Below are positions 16,591 through 25,423 of a stretch of 64,000 nucleotides of DNA, piece after piece. Each line of letters begins with the position of its first letter. Position 1 is the stretch's first letter. Under the pieces are notes generated by a model that saw nothing but the letters and a program-made list of their open reading frames with translations, did no database searches and was not told the DNA's origin. Source of the DNA: Bradyrhizobium ontarionense (lineage in GTDB: Bacteria; Pseudomonadota; Alphaproteobacteria; Rhizobiales; Xanthobacteraceae); contig NZ_CP088156.1 of the NCBI RefSeq assembly GCF_021088345.1, forward strand, positions 8,299,001 to 8,363,000, read 5' to 3'. The position numbers were made by a program, and so were the translations under genes.

Positions 16591-17537
16591 ACGGAGAACA
16601 TTTTCGCAGCATCCGTCCAGACCGTCCGGACCCTCCAGCCCGAACCCCGGGCCAGCGCTCCGAACCGCTCGATGCTGTATTTGTAGCTGTTCTCGGTGTG
16701 AATGCTCTCGCCGGCGCGGAACGAGACGGTGGTGCCCAGCAGACGAACCGTCTGCGGCTTCCGCGCGATCAGATGCATCTCGATGCGGTGCTGCTCGCGA
16801 TTGTAGATCGCTCGATGGACGAAGCCCGACAGGTCGAAATTGCCGCCCAGCTCCCGGTTGATCCGCACCAGCAGATTGAGGTTGAAGCGCGCGGTCACGC
16901 CGGCTCCGTCGTTGTAGGCGTCATGCAGGATGCGCTCTTCCTTTTCGAGGTCGACGCCGACGACCATCAGTGCTCCGGCCCCCAGAATCTCGCGCGCGGA
17001 GCGGAGGAAGCGGCAGGCCTCATGCGGCTCGAAATTGCCGATGGTCGATCCCGGAAAGAAGCCGACCTTCGGCTTGCCATGAATGGCATCGGGCAATTTG
17101 AACGTCGTGGTGAAGTCGGCGATGACCGGGTGCACGGCGAGGTCGGGGAAATCCCGGCGCAGGCTGTCGGCCTGCTCCGTCAGAAAGTCTCCGGAGATAT
17201 CGACCGGAACATAGGCCGCAAAGCGGCAGCTTTCCAGCAGCAGCCGCACCTTGGTGGTCGCACCGGCGCCAAACTCGATCAACGCGGCGTCGTCGGGAAT
17301 GATCTTGGCGATCTCGGCCCCGCGATCCCTGAGGATGCCGAGCTCGGTGCGCGTCGGATAGTACTCCGGCAAGCGCGTGATCTGCTCGAACAGGTCCGAC
17401 CCCTTCGCGTCATAGAAATATTTCGGCGGCAGCAGCTTGGGGTGCTGCGTGAGACCTGCAACCGCATCACTCGCGAAGGCCGACGTCGTCTCGTCCGGAA
17501 GATGGGCGTTGGCCAGGGCGGGCGCGTACACGTTCAT
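16566..17537 (-). CDS. egtD: L-histidine N-alpha-methyltransferase (ergothioneine biosynthesis)
   Basis: The 323-residue SAM-dependent enzyme trimethylates histidine to hercynine, the first step of ergothioneine synthesis. Family blocks are LPPKYFYDAKGSDLFEQITRLPEYYPTRTE, the SAM-binding EFGAGATTKVRLLL, VPVDISGDFL, FFPGSTIGNFEP, and the C-terminal ENSYKYSIERF. AGGAGAG precedes the ATG. It is the second gene of the egtB-egtD operon (59-base gap) and shares 25 bases with the end of convergent ltrA. Confidence 0.94.
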   Translation of the reverse strand: MNVYAPALANAHLPDETTSAFASDAVAGLTQHPKLLPPKYFYDAKGSDLFEQITRLPEYYPTRTELGILRDRGAEIAKIIPDDAALIEFGAGATTKVRLLLESCRFAAYVPVDISGDFLTEQADSLRRDFPDLAVHPVIADFTTTFKLPDAIHGKPKVGFFPGSTIGNFEPHEACRFLRSAREILGAGALMVVGVDLEKEERILHDAYNDGAGVTARFNLNLLVRINRELGGNFDLSGFVHRAIYNREQHRIEMHLIARKPQTVRLLGTTVSFRAGESIHTENSYKYSIERFGALARGSGWRVRTVWTDAAKMFSVQALVAEA

Positions 17538-17596
17538 GATACTCTCCTGACGCGCGCAGACAGGCGCGTTTGTCGGGCTTAGGGATTGATACTGGC

Positions 17597-18847
17597 TCAG
17601 GCGTAGTCAGCGAGCCGGAGCCCCGTGAATTGCCAGCGATGATGCGGATAGAAGAAGTTGCGGTAGCTGAAACGGCTGTGGCCGGCAGGGGTCGCGAGCG
17701 ATGACCCGCGCAGCACCAGCTGGTTGACCATGAACTTGCCGTTGTACTCGCCGAGCGCCCCTTCCACGGCGCGGTAGCCGGGATACGGGCTATAGGCGCT
17801 GCGGGTCCATTGCCAGACGATGCCGAAGGCGTCGTTGAGCTGATTGCCGCGCGCCGCGATCTCCCATTCCATCTCGGTGGGCAGGTGCTTGCCGCGCCAG
17901 CGCGCGAACGCATCGGCTTCGTAGTAGCTGATGTGGCAAACGGGGGCGTTCGGGTCGATGGAGCGCAATCCGCCGAGCGTCATCATGCGCCACTCGCCCT
18001 CGACCTTGTACCAGTGGCCGGGGGCCTGCCAGCCGTCGCGCGTGGCTGTGGCGAAGCCGTCCATGAGCCAGAGCGTAGCCGTCCGGTAGCCGCCGTCGTC
18101 CATGAAGGCGAGCCAATCGGCATTGGTCACGAGGTTGCGCGCGATCTGGACCGGCCCGACGAGGGCCCGGTGGGCCGGCCTCTCATTGTCGAAATGATAG
18201 CCGTCCCCGGCGTGGCCGACGGTGTGGATGCCTTCGGGGAGGCTGATCCAATCGTCGCCCGTGCCGGACCGGACTGGAAAGCTCCAGGATGGATCGTAGG
18301 CCGGGGCGATCGGGTTCTGCGCGAACGCATGCAGGATATCGGTCAGCATCAGCTCCTGATGCTGCTGCTCATGGTTCAGGCCCACCTCCAGCAGCGGCGC
18401 CACGGCCTCGAATGTCGCCGCGTCGGCGCCGCCCAGGAATTTGACCATGGCTGCGTCGACATGCTGCCGGTAGGCCGCGATGTCCGCGGCCCCCGGACGG
18501 GTGATCAGGCCGCGCTCGCCACGGGTGTGACGCGGGCCCGCGCTCACGTAATAGGAATTGAACAGGAACGCATAGTCGGGATGGAAGGGCGGGTATTCCT
18601 GGCAGTGCTCGCCCAACACGAACTGCTCGAAGAACCAGGTCGTGTGAGCGCGGTGCCACTTGGCCGGGCTTGCATCCGGCATGGACTGGATGACCTGATC
18701 CTCCGGGCTCAACGGCGCCGCACGGCGTTCCGTCTCGTCCCGGACTGCCAAAAACCGCTCGATCAGGCTCCCGGGGAGGGGACCAGACCAGGTCCGTAGC
18801 GCATCTGTGGTGGGGAGCTGAGCTGTGGCGGAGGCTGAACTGGTCAC
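17597..18847 (-). CDS. egtB: Hercynine-sulfur oxygenase EgtB (ergothioneine biosynthesis)
   Basis: The 416-residue non-haem iron enzyme couples hercynine to a thiol (gamma-glutamylcysteine or cysteine) with O2. An N-terminal DinB-like domain contains AKWHRAHTTWFFEQFVL and GLNHEQQHQELMLTDILHA, which together carry the three-His iron site. The C-terminal FGE-sulfatase domain contains WLMDGF, VCHISYYEADAFARWRGKHLPTEMEWEIAA and FSYRNFFYPHHRWQFTGLRLA. The GTG start at 18845-18847 has GGAG six bases before it. No egtA, egtC or egtE is in the window. An EcfG promoter lies 25 bases upstream. Confidence 0.93.
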   Translation of the reverse strand: MTSSASATAQLPTTDALRTWSGPLPGSLIERFLAVRDETERRAAPLSPEDQVIQSMPDASPAKWHRAHTTWFFEQFVLGEHCQEYPPFHPDYAFLFNSYYVSAGPRHTRGERGLITRPGAADIAAYRQHVDAAMVKFLGGADAATFEAVAPLLEVGLNHEQQHQELMLTDILHAFAQNPIAPAYDPSWSFPVRSGTGDDWISLPEGIHTVGHAGDGYHFDNERPAHRALVGPVQIARNLVTNADWLAFMDDGGYRTATLWLMDGFATATRDGWQAPGHWYKVEGEWRMMTLGGLRSIDPNAPVCHISYYEADAFARWRGKHLPTEMEWEIAARGNQLNDAFGIVWQWTRSAYSPYPGYRAVEGALGEYNGKFMVNQLVLRGSSLATPAGHSRFSYRNFFYPHHRWQFTGLRLADYA

Positions 18848-18871
18848 GAGGGTCTCCGTGAGAGGGGAGAA

Positions 18872-18896
18872 AACGACGTTCGGCGGAACAAGTTCC
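18872..18896 (-). promoter_or_regulatory. EcfG-type promoter upstream of egtB
   Basis: On the minus strand GGAAC (18896-18892) is followed by exactly 16 bases and CGTT (18875-18872). The proposed egtB GTG is 25 bases below the -10 element, leaving a short leader that contains the Shine-Dalgarno. Confidence 0.75.
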
Positions 18897-19150
18897 TTCG
18901 GGCAGTTCGTCCTAAATGGGGGCTCGGTTTCGGGATAAAACCCTCCCGGAGGCATTATATTGCTGCCGTCAGCCTATGCTCCGGCGGGTCGGCGCCACGA
19001 TCGCCGCTCCTTGGCATTTTACTTTGGCTGAACAACGGTTTGCGCTACACATGCTGGGTGGTGACGGTCGGCCGTGGCCAATGTGGTCCGCGCGCGATCC
19101 ATCGGCACCGAGCCCCAGGCGTTCCTTGAGGCGCCCCAGAGGAAGCGAAG

Positions 19151-19489
19151 ATGAGCATTGAGCAATTCATTGACAACGAAGTGAAGTCGAACGACGTCGT
19201 CCTGTTCATGAAGGGAACGCCGCAGTTTCCGCAATGCGGATTCTCGGGACAGGTCGTGCAGATCCTCGATCACGTCGGCATCGGCTACAAGGGCCTCAAC
19301 GTGCTCGAGTCCGCCGAGCTCCGCGACGGCATCAAGACCTACTCGAATTGGCCGACGATCCCGCAGCTCTACGTGAAGGGCGAATTCGTCGGCGGTTGCG
19401 ACATCGTGCGCGAGATGTTCCAGAGCGGCGAACTGCAGCAGCTGTTCACCGACAAGGGCGTCCCGGTCGGCACGGCAGCGTCTGCCTGA
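19151..19489 (+). CDS. grxD: Monothiol glutaredoxin (Grx4/GrxD family)
   Basis: The 112-residue protein contains the monothiol active site QCGFS within [20 protein letters not shown], plus [20 protein letters not shown] for glutathione binding. With BolA it holds a [2Fe-2S] cluster for cluster delivery and iron sensing. It is preceded by AGAGGAAGCGAAG. The macro-domain gene follows with no gap. Confidence 0.95.
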   Translation: MSIEQFIDNEVKSNDVVLFMKGTPQFPQCGFSGQVVQILDHVGIGYKGLNVLESAELRDGIKTYSNWPTIPQLYVKGEFVGGCDIVREMFQSGELQQLFTDKGVPVGTAASA

Positions 19490-20055
19490 GCTATCCGGTC
19501 CGCACCATCGGCGCGACCCGTTTCGAGATCATCGTCGCCGACATCACCAGGCTCAGCGTTGACGCCATCGTCAACGCCGCCAATTCCTCGTTGCTCGGCG
19601 GTGGTGGCGTCGACGGTGCGATCCACCGCGCCGCGGGGCCTGATCTCGTGATGGAGTGCCGCATGCTCCATGGCTGCAAGACCGGCGAGGCCAAGATCAC
19701 GAAGGGCTACCGGCTGCCGGCCCGGCACGTGATCCACACGGTCGGCCCGGTCTGGCAGAGCGGCGACCGCGGCGAGCCGGACCTGCTGGCCTCGTGCTAC
19801 CGCCGCTCGATCGAGCTGTGTCACACGCATCTCCTGGACTCCGTCGCGTTTCCCGCGATATCGACCGGCATCTTTCGCTTTCCCGCCGATCGTGCCGCGT
19901 CGATTGCGGTCACGACGTCGATCGAGGCGATCAGCGAGGAAACGTCGCTCGCCCAGATCGTGTTCTGCTGTTTCTCGGAGCAGAGCGCCGAGCTGCATGA
20001 TCAGGCGCTGAGCGAGGCCATGGTGAGCCGCGCTCGCTCGGGTTCGGCGAGGTGA
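19486..20055 (+). CDS. Macro-domain O-acetyl-ADP-ribose deacetylase (YmdB-like)
   Basis: The protein has the macro-domain signature [42 protein letters not shown], then [22 protein letters not shown] and [15 protein letters not shown]. The family removes acetyl or ADP-ribosyl groups from ADP-ribose derivatives. No ATG, GTG or TTG lies between the grxD stop and the domain; CTG at 19486 overlaps the grxD TGA, so a coupled CTG start is my best guess, giving 189 residues. An ATG at 19234 would add 84 residues read out of frame from grxD and is unlikely. Confidence 0.82.
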   Translation: MSYPVRTIGATRFEIIVADITRLSVDAIVNAANSSLLGGGGVDGAIHRAAGPDLVMECRMLHGCKTGEAKITKGYRLPARHVIHTVGPVWQSGDRGEPDLLASCYRRSIELCHTHLLDSVAFPAISTGIFRFPADRAASIAVTTSIEAISEETSLAQIVFCCFSEQSAELHDQALSEAMVSRARSGSAR

Positions 20056-20085
20056 CGGCGACCGGCCTGCGGCGGGGCAGTTAGC

Positions 20086-21306
20086 ATGCAGCAACTGGTT
20101 TCTCGACGCACCGTGCTCGGTGTGCTCCTCGCGGCGCCCATGCTGCCGGCCCTGGCCCGCGCAGGCGGACCGTCGCCGCGCGATCTCGACCGGCCGCGCC
20201 TCGACACCGTCTCCGACTATTTCCGCAACGAGGTCTCCGCCGGCAACATTCCCGGCGCGGTCGTGCTTGTCCAGCAGCACGGCCGTCCGGCCCTGCTGCA
20301 GAGCTTCGGCTATCGCGACCCCGCGACCCGCGCGGCGATGACGGAGGACGCGATCTTCCGCGTCTACTCGATGTCGAAGCCGGTCACCTCGGTGGCCGCG
20401 ATGATGCTGGTCGACGACGGCAGGCTGGGGCTCGATGATCCCCTGTCGAAATACATTCCCAGCTTTGCTGATGTGAAGGTCGGCGATACTCGGCTTGTGC
20501 GTCCGATCACCATTCTCGACCTGCTGCGCCACACCTCGGGCATCACCTACGGCTTCTACGGCGAGACGGCCGTCCGCAGGCTCTATGCCAATGCGCATCT
20601 GTTCGACGGCGACATCGACAACGCGACCTTTGTCGAACGCCTCGCCGGGCTGCCGCTGGCCGAGCAGCCGGGCACGTTGTGGGACTACGGCCACTCGACC
20701 GACGTGCTCGGCCGCGTGATCGAGGTCGTCTCGGGCCGCTCGCTCTATGAGTTCGAGAGAGAACGGCTGCTGGGTCCGCTCGGCATGCGCGAGACCGCTT
20801 TCTTTCTCGCCGACCAGAGCCAGCGCGGCCGCGTCGCCGAGCCGTCGCCGCGCGACTGGTTCGATCGGCCGATCGCGGGCCTCGACGATCCTCTTCGGCC
20901 CAAACGCTGGGAGTCGGGCGGGGCCGGCATGATCAGCACCATCTCCGACTACGCGCGGTTCGCGCAGATGCTGTTGAACGGCGGCGAGCTCGAGGGCCGC
21001 CATTATCTGAAGCCTGAGACGATCGCGCTGATGACGCGGGACCATGTCGTGGGGGTGGGGATTCTCCGTGACGACCTCTATTTTCCAGGCGCCGACAGCG
21101 GCTTCGGCTTGGGCTTTTCCGTCCGCCTCGCGGAGAAGTCGCTGGTGCCATCAGGCGAGTATGGCTGGGATGGCGTCGGCGGGACGTTCTTCTTCATCGA
21201 TCCCGCCGATGACCTGTTCGTCATCGTCATGATGCAGGCCCCCTCGCAGCGCGGCCGCATCGCGCGCGAGCTGCGGCAGCTGGTCTATGGGGCACTCGCG
21301 CCGTAA
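20086..21306 (+). CDS. Secreted beta-lactamase-family serine hydrolase/esterase
   Basis: The 406-residue protein has a Tat-like or Sec signal (SRRTVLGVLLAAPMLPALARA) and a class C beta-lactamase/penicillin-binding fold. FRVYSMSKPVTSVAAMML has the SxxK nucleophile; LLRHTSGITYGF and WDYGHSTDVLGRVIE (YxN-like, here YGH) follow. Such enzymes are usually esterases or peptidases and rarely true beta-lactamases. It starts 30 bases after the macro-domain gene and converges with threonine aldolase. Confidence 0.88.
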   Translation: MQQLVSRRTVLGVLLAAPMLPALARAGGPSPRDLDRPRLDTVSDYFRNEVSAGNIPGAVVLVQQHGRPALLQSFGYRDPATRAAMTEDAIFRVYSMSKPVTSVAAMMLVDDGRLGLDDPLSKYIPSFADVKVGDTRLVRPITILDLLRHTSGITYGFYGETAVRRLYANAHLFDGDIDNATFVERLAGLPLAEQPGTLWDYGHSTDVLGRVIEVVSGRSLYEFERERLLGPLGMRETAFFLADQSQRGRVAEPSPRDWFDRPIAGLDDPLRPKRWESGGAGMISTISDYARFAQMLLNGGELEGRHYLKPETIALMTRDHVVGVGILRDDLYFPGADSGFGLGFSVRLAEKSLVPSGEYGWDGVGGTFFFIDPADDLFVIVMMQAPSQRGRIARELRQLVYGALAP

Positions 21307-21309
21307 CCC

Positions 21310-22377
21310 TCATGCCGTGCGCACGATCTCCCTGACATGGCCGACCGTCTCCTCGATCATTCCTGCGCTGACGTCGAGATGGGTGCAGGCGCGGATGCGG
21401 CCGTCCATCATTGCGAGCAGCACGCCGCGCTTGCGTAATTCGCCGACCATCTTGTCGCCGCTGACGCCGGCGCCGTCGGGCTTGAAGAACACGAGATTGG
21501 TCTCTGGCTCCTGCACCTCGACGCCCTGGATCTGCGACAGCCCGCGCGCCAGCGCCCGTGCATTGGCGTGGTCCTCGGCCAGCCGATCGACGTGATGATC
21601 GAGCGCGTAGATGCAGGCGGCCGCGACGATTCCGGCCTGGCGCATCGATCCGCCCAGCCGCTGCTTCCAGCGCCAGACCTCGTCGATGAAGGCGGCGCTG
21701 CCGGCGAGCGCGCCGCCGATCGGTGCGCCCAGTCCCTTGGAGAAATCGATCCAGGCCGAATCCCAGCCCGCGGTCATCTCTGCGGCCGGAATGCCGGTAG
21801 CCACCGTCGCATTGAGCAGCCGCGCGCCATCCATGTGCGTCGCCATGCCCTGGGCTTTCGCAATCTGCACGATCTCGTCGAGCGCGGTCTTCTTCCAGAT
21901 CGTGCCACCTCCGATATTGGCGGTCTGCTCGACGCTCACCACGGTCTGCGGCGGCTGGTAGCGCGAGCGCGGATGCAGCGCCGCGCGGAATGTCTGCGGC
22001 GTGAACTGGCCGTCGGGACCCTTCAGCTGGGTGACCTGGAAGCCGCCGAGCGCGGCATGCGCGCCGCCCTCGCGCGAGATGATGTGCGCGGTCTCGTGCG
22101 CCAGGATCTCATCGCCCGGCCGGCAATGCACCAAGGTCGCCGCGACGTTGCACATCGTGCCCGACGGCATGAACACCGCGGCTTCCTTGCCGAGCAGCGC
22201 GGCGACGCGGCCGCACAGCTCATGCACGGTCGGATCGTCGCCGCTCTGCTCGTCGCCGACCTCTGCCCGCGCCATCGCCTCGCGCATCGCTGGCGTCGGA
22301 CGGGTCTGGGTGTCCGACAACAGATTGACGCGCACGGGCGGCGCCTTGGGATCACGCGGGGGCGGGGTGTAAGACAT
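21310..22377 (-). CDS. Low-specificity L-threonine aldolase family PLP enzyme
   Basis: The 355-residue fold-type I PLP enzyme cleaves L-threonine or allo-threonine to glycine and acetaldehyde. Signatures are VNLLSDTQTRPTPAMREAMARAEVGDEQSGDDPTV, VFMPSGTMCNVAATLVHCRPGDE, the DGARLLNA aspartate, and the Schiff-base lysine in WIDFSKGLGAPIGG. The ATG at 22375-22377 has GAGGA 6-8 bases upstream. It is a single gene. Confidence 0.92.
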   Translation of the reverse strand: MSYTPPPRDPKAPPVRVNLLSDTQTRPTPAMREAMARAEVGDEQSGDDPTVHELCGRVAALLGKEAAVFMPSGTMCNVAATLVHCRPGDEILAHETAHIISREGGAHAALGGFQVTQLKGPDGQFTPQTFRAALHPRSRYQPPQTVVSVEQTANIGGGTIWKKTALDEIVQIAKAQGMATHMDGARLLNATVATGIPAAEMTAGWDSAWIDFSKGLGAPIGGALAGSAAFIDEVWRWKQRLGGSMRQAGIVAAACIYALDHHVDRLAEDHANARALARGLSQIQGVEVQEPETNLVFFKPDGAGVSGDKMVGELRKRGVLLAMMDGRIRACTHLDVSAGMIEETVGHVREIVRTA

Positions 22378-22452
22378 CGGCAGTCCTCGTTCGGCTTTCA
22401 CAGCCGGACCTTACCCAACTCGCACCGCTCCCGCAAAACGCTCCTCCTTTGA

Positions 22453-23001
22453 TCACGCCGCAAGCGGTGGGTTGAGCCAGATATCCGGCCGCCGCGACCG
22501 TCTTGTCTCGATCGGCTCGGCGACCAGCGGCGGCGCATCAGTGCAATCGAAAACCCAGGACTCGAGCGGGCTTTGCCGTGACGGAGAGAGCTGAAGCGCG
22601 CCGCTGGCGCCGACCGGGCGCTGCCGCCTTATGTTCCAGCCCATGTTCACCGCCGCCCAGCCGACCAGCATCGTCTGCCATTCGTCGGTGAGCTCACGGG
22701 TGTCGTCGAAACAATGGAGAAGTTCGAGCGCGAACGGATCGTAAGGGAGCTGCGCGTCGGCAAAGGTGAGCCCGGTTCCGAGGTGGCGGATCACATGGGC
22801 TGTCGCATCGGACTGGACGTGCCAGCAGGAGCGCTCGAGATGATCGAAGACCGTCGAGGGATAGAGGCCGTCGTTGAACCGGTAACGGATCCCCGAGGGC
22901 CGGGCGCGTAACGGTGGCGCCCGCAATGGCGGCAGAGGCGGAGTGCCGACCGCATCGGCCGGCAACGCGCCGAAGATGATATTGCGCCTGTTGAACTCCA
23001 T
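22453..23001 (-). CDS. Conserved hypothetical protein, unknown function
   Basis: The 182-residue product opens MEFNRRNIIFGALPADAVG, then has a proline-rich stretch (TPPLPPLRAPPLRARP) and a globular region with aromatic residues (GIRYRFNDGLYPSTVFDHLERSCWHV, DEWQTMLVGWAAVNMGWNIRRQ). The opening resembles a twin-arginine-less leader; no membrane segment is visible. I do not recognise the family. It lies between threonine aldolase and rpsD on the same strand, with its own intergenic spaces. Confidence 0.6.
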   Translation of the reverse strand: MEFNRRNIIFGALPADAVGTPPLPPLRAPPLRARPSGIRYRFNDGLYPSTVFDHLERSCWHVQSDATAHVIRHLGTGLTFADAQLPYDPFALELLHCFDDTRELTDEWQTMLVGWAAVNMGWNIRRQRPVGASGALQLSPSRQSPLESWVFDCTDAPPLVAEPIETRRSRRPDIWLNPPLAA

Positions 23002-23134
23002 GGCGAACGCCCCGCTACTTTACAACTGCGGACAGTGAATCACGGGATGGATTCGCTGTCAGCGGGGCTTGAGGCGATTTCATGGCACCTGTTGCATTCG
23101 GGAATCGGTCGCTCGTTCCTCAAACCGCAAAAAG

Positions 23135-23160
23135 AAAGGCCCCGGCGAAGCGGGGCCTTT
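23135..23160 (-). terminator. Rho-independent terminator of rpsD
   Basis: AAAGGCCCCG pairs with CGGGGCCTTT across a 6-base loop. On the minus strand the stem is followed by a T-rich run (complement of AAAAAG at 23129-23134). It lies 40 bases after the rpsD stop. Confidence 0.88.
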
Positions 23161-23199
23161 CGGAATATCAGATGGGAGCGGACGTTCGTCCGGTCAAGA

Positions 23200-23817
23200 T
23201 CAGCGCGAGTAGAACTCGACGATCAGATGCGGCTCCATCTGCACCGCGAACGGCACGTCCGACAGCGCGGGGATGCGGATGAACTTCGCGGTCATCTTGC
23301 CGTGATCGGCTTCGATATAGTCGGGCACGTCACGCTCAGCGAGCTGGGAAGCTTCCAGCACCACGGCGAGCTGCTTGGAGGATTCCTTGACCTCGATCAC
23401 GTCGCCCGGCTTGAGCTGATAGCTCGAGATGTTGACCTTGCGGCCGTTCACCTTGATGTGGCCGTGATTGATGAACTGGCGCGCGGCGAACATGGTGGCG
23501 ACGAACTTGGCGCGGAACACCACGGTGTCGAGACGGCGCTCGAGGATGCCGATCAGGTTCTCGCCGGTGTCGCCCTTGATACGGCCGGCCTCGACATAGA
23601 TGCCGTGGAACTGGCGCTCGGAGATATTGGCGTAATAGCCCTTCAGCTTCTGCTTGGCGCGCAGCTGCACGCCGAAGTCGGACAGCTTGCCCTTGCGGCG
23701 CTGGCCGTGCTGGCCGGGGCCGTATTCACGGCGGTTGACGGGGCTCTTCGGGCGGCCCCAGATATTCTGGCCCATGCGGCGATCGATCTTGTACTTCGCC
23801 TCACTGCGCTTAGTCAT
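23200..23817 (-). CDS. rpsD: 30S ribosomal protein S4
   Basis: The 205-residue protein is S4, a primary 16S rRNA binder in assembly of the small subunit body. It contains [50 protein letters not shown] and the S4 RNA-binding domain [14 protein letters not shown] / [16 protein letters not shown] at 23815-23817 gives [10 protein letters not shown]; the in-frame extension upstream is not family-like. It stands alone with a strong terminator, as in many Rhizobiales. Confidence 0.97.
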   Translation of the reverse strand: MTKRSEAKYKIDRRMGQNIWGRPKSPVNRREYGPGQHGQRRKGKLSDFGVQLRAKQKLKGYYANISERQFHGIYVEAGRIKGDTGENLIGILERRLDTVVFRAKFVATMFAARQFINHGHIKVNGRKVNISSYQLKPGDVIEVKESSKQLAVVLEASQLAERDVPDYIEADHGKMTAKFIRIPALSDVPFAVQMEPHLIVEFYSR

Positions 23818-23941
23818 CGCGTCCTCTTCAAGTCGTTCGGGTTTGAGGAAACGCGCCCTCCTGTGTGTCCGGGAAACCCGGTTCACCGACAGGCCCATCC
23901 CCAAAGCATGAAGGGACAAGGCCACGGGTCGCGAAACGCAA

Positions 23942-23963
23942 CGCGGGCCGAAAGCGGCCCGCG
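23942..23963. terminator. Hairpin between an acyltransferase-like gene and rpsD
   Basis: CGCGGGCCG (23942-23950) pairs perfectly with CGGCCCGCG (23955-23963) across AAAG. It lies after the minus-strand gene at 24102 and 125 bases before rpsD, so it is either that gene's terminator (no long T run) or an rpsD leader structure. Confidence 0.5.
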
Positions 23964-24101
23964 AGCAAGGGGGGTTCTAAGGGAGAAACCGCCGTGCTGT
24001 CAAACCGCTAGCGCCACATTTTGCGGTCAAATCGCTCTTGAAGCTCAATTTCACCCTCAACGGCCGTCTTATGTCGCAATCGGCCCGCGAGCCCCGTGCC
24101 C

Positions 24102-24878
24102 TCAGCCGCCGATCGCCCGGACCGGTTTGGCCTCGGCGGCGCGCGAAGCCCTGAGCTCGGCCGCAATCTCGCCGTTCAGCACCTGTTCCAGCCGCGCAAA
24201 GGTCCGGGCGATCAGGGCCGCGTCCGTCACCCGGTGGTCCCAGCGGATCATGGCGCCGATGGTGCCGTCGGGCTTGGCCACGTCGAAGCTGAGGATGTAC
24301 GGCCCGGGGCTGAGCGCGTGCAATTCGCCGCCGCCATAGGCCGAGACCCCGGTCACGGCGAAATTGCCGAACCAATTGGCGCGCTGGCGGCCGAAATTGA
24401 GCCCGACCAGCCAGGCGATCGGGCGCAGCGGCCAGGGCAGGCGGGTGGTCAGCATGATCTTGCGGAACATCGGCACCTGGTCGATCGGTGCTTCCTTACC
24501 ATGACGTATGATGGCATCGACCTCGGCCAGCGACAGCTGGTCGGGGTCGCCGACCCGCTGCGGCAGCACGCAAGGCTGGCCGTCCTCGATCCGGGAGATC
24601 GCGACCATCGCGACGTTGCGCGGCAGCTCGTAGAAGCAGGGTCGCGGCCATTTGGCATAGAGCGTGCGCAGGGTCGGCTCTTCCAGGGCGACCAGCGCGA
24701 ACGCCTTGACGAAGATCGCGGCGAAGCCGGGCGGGCGGGCGGCGAGGCTTCGTGCTTCAAGCAGCGGCCGGACGTTCAGGGTCCGCGCCAGCGAGACGAA
24801 CGGCACGCCCGCGGAGGCGCGCATCAGATCGATGATCAGGCGGCGCGGCAGCGAGATGGTCCTGGTCGTTCCGCGCAT
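24102..24878 (-). CDS. 2-oxoacid dehydrogenase acyltransferase-domain protein (stand-alone catalytic domain)
   Basis: The 258-residue protein resembles the C-terminal catalytic domain of E2 acyltransferases: PFVSLARTLNVRPLLEARSLAAR, a central region, and MIRWDHRVTDAALIARTFARLEQVLNG. The last corresponds to the DHRxxDG catalytic motif, but with Ala for the final Gly. Lipoyl and E1/E3-binding domains are absent, so it is not a normal E2. Such stand-alone domains occur in alphaproteobacteria with unknown function. ATG at 24876-24878 gives MRGTTRTISLPRRLI. Confidence 0.72.
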   Translation of the reverse strand: MRGTTRTISLPRRLIIDLMRASAGVPFVSLARTLNVRPLLEARSLAARPPGFAAIFVKAFALVALEEPTLRTLYAKWPRPCFYELPRNVAMVAISRIEDGQPCVLPQRVGDPDQLSLAEVDAIIRHGKEAPIDQVPMFRKIMLTTRLPWPLRPIAWLVGLNFGRQRANWFGNFAVTGVSAYGGGELHALSPGPYILSFDVAKPDGTIGAMIRWDHRVTDAALIARTFARLEQVLNGEIAAELRASRAAEAKPVRAIGG

Positions 24879-24973
24879 CCTGAAACCCGACCTCCCGTTT
24901 GGTCTGCTTGGCCTTGTCCGGTCCCGGCGGCGGCTGCTGATACCACCGGGCGCCGGCTTACGGAAGCGCTGCT

Positions 24974-25360
24974 CTATGGCGCGGGCGAGGCGAGCGGCTT
25001 GGTCTTGTCGACGACGTAAACCCCGAGCACCTTCAGGCTCTTGTCGCCGTGAACCTTGGCGTCGTGGACAACGCCGGCCGGGATCTGGAACGAATCGCCG
25101 GCCTTGAGGTGCCGGTCGGGCTGGCCCTCGACGACGAGTTCGGCCTCGCCGTCGAGGATATAGCCGGTCTCGACCCCGGGATGGGTATGGCGGCCCGCGG
25201 CTCCCCCGGCCGCGACCTCGGCGATCGCCTGGACGATGGTATAGCCGTCCGGGAAATCGGTCTTCTGCAGCATCGTGCGCTTGATGGCCGGCTGCTGCGC
25301 CAGGGCGGCGCCGAGCCCGAGCACGGAAAGCGACAGGCCGAAAATCGTCTTCTTCATCAT
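24974..25360 (-). CDS. Secreted cupin-domain protein
   Basis: The 128-residue protein has a signal peptide (MMKKTIFGLSLSVLGLGAALAQQ) and one cupin domain. GRHTHPGVETGYILDGEAELVVEGQP is cupin motif 1 (HxHx-E-type metal ligands) and GDSFQIPAGVVHDAKV is motif 2. It is periplasmic; substrate or role unknown. The double ATG at 25355-25360 follows a Shine-Dalgarno-like GGGGGAGAAG. Confidence 0.85.
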   Translation of the reverse strand: MMKKTIFGLSLSVLGLGAALAQQPAIKRTMLQKTDFPDGYTIVQAIAEVAAGGAAGRHTHPGVETGYILDGEAELVVEGQPDRHLKAGDSFQIPAGVVHDAKVHGDKSLKVLGVYVVDKTKPLASPAP

Positions 25361-25423
25361 GGTCTTCTCCCCCAATGTTGTTTTTCGTTTGGAACCTGAA
25401 GCCTGCGCCATATCGGCGCCGAA

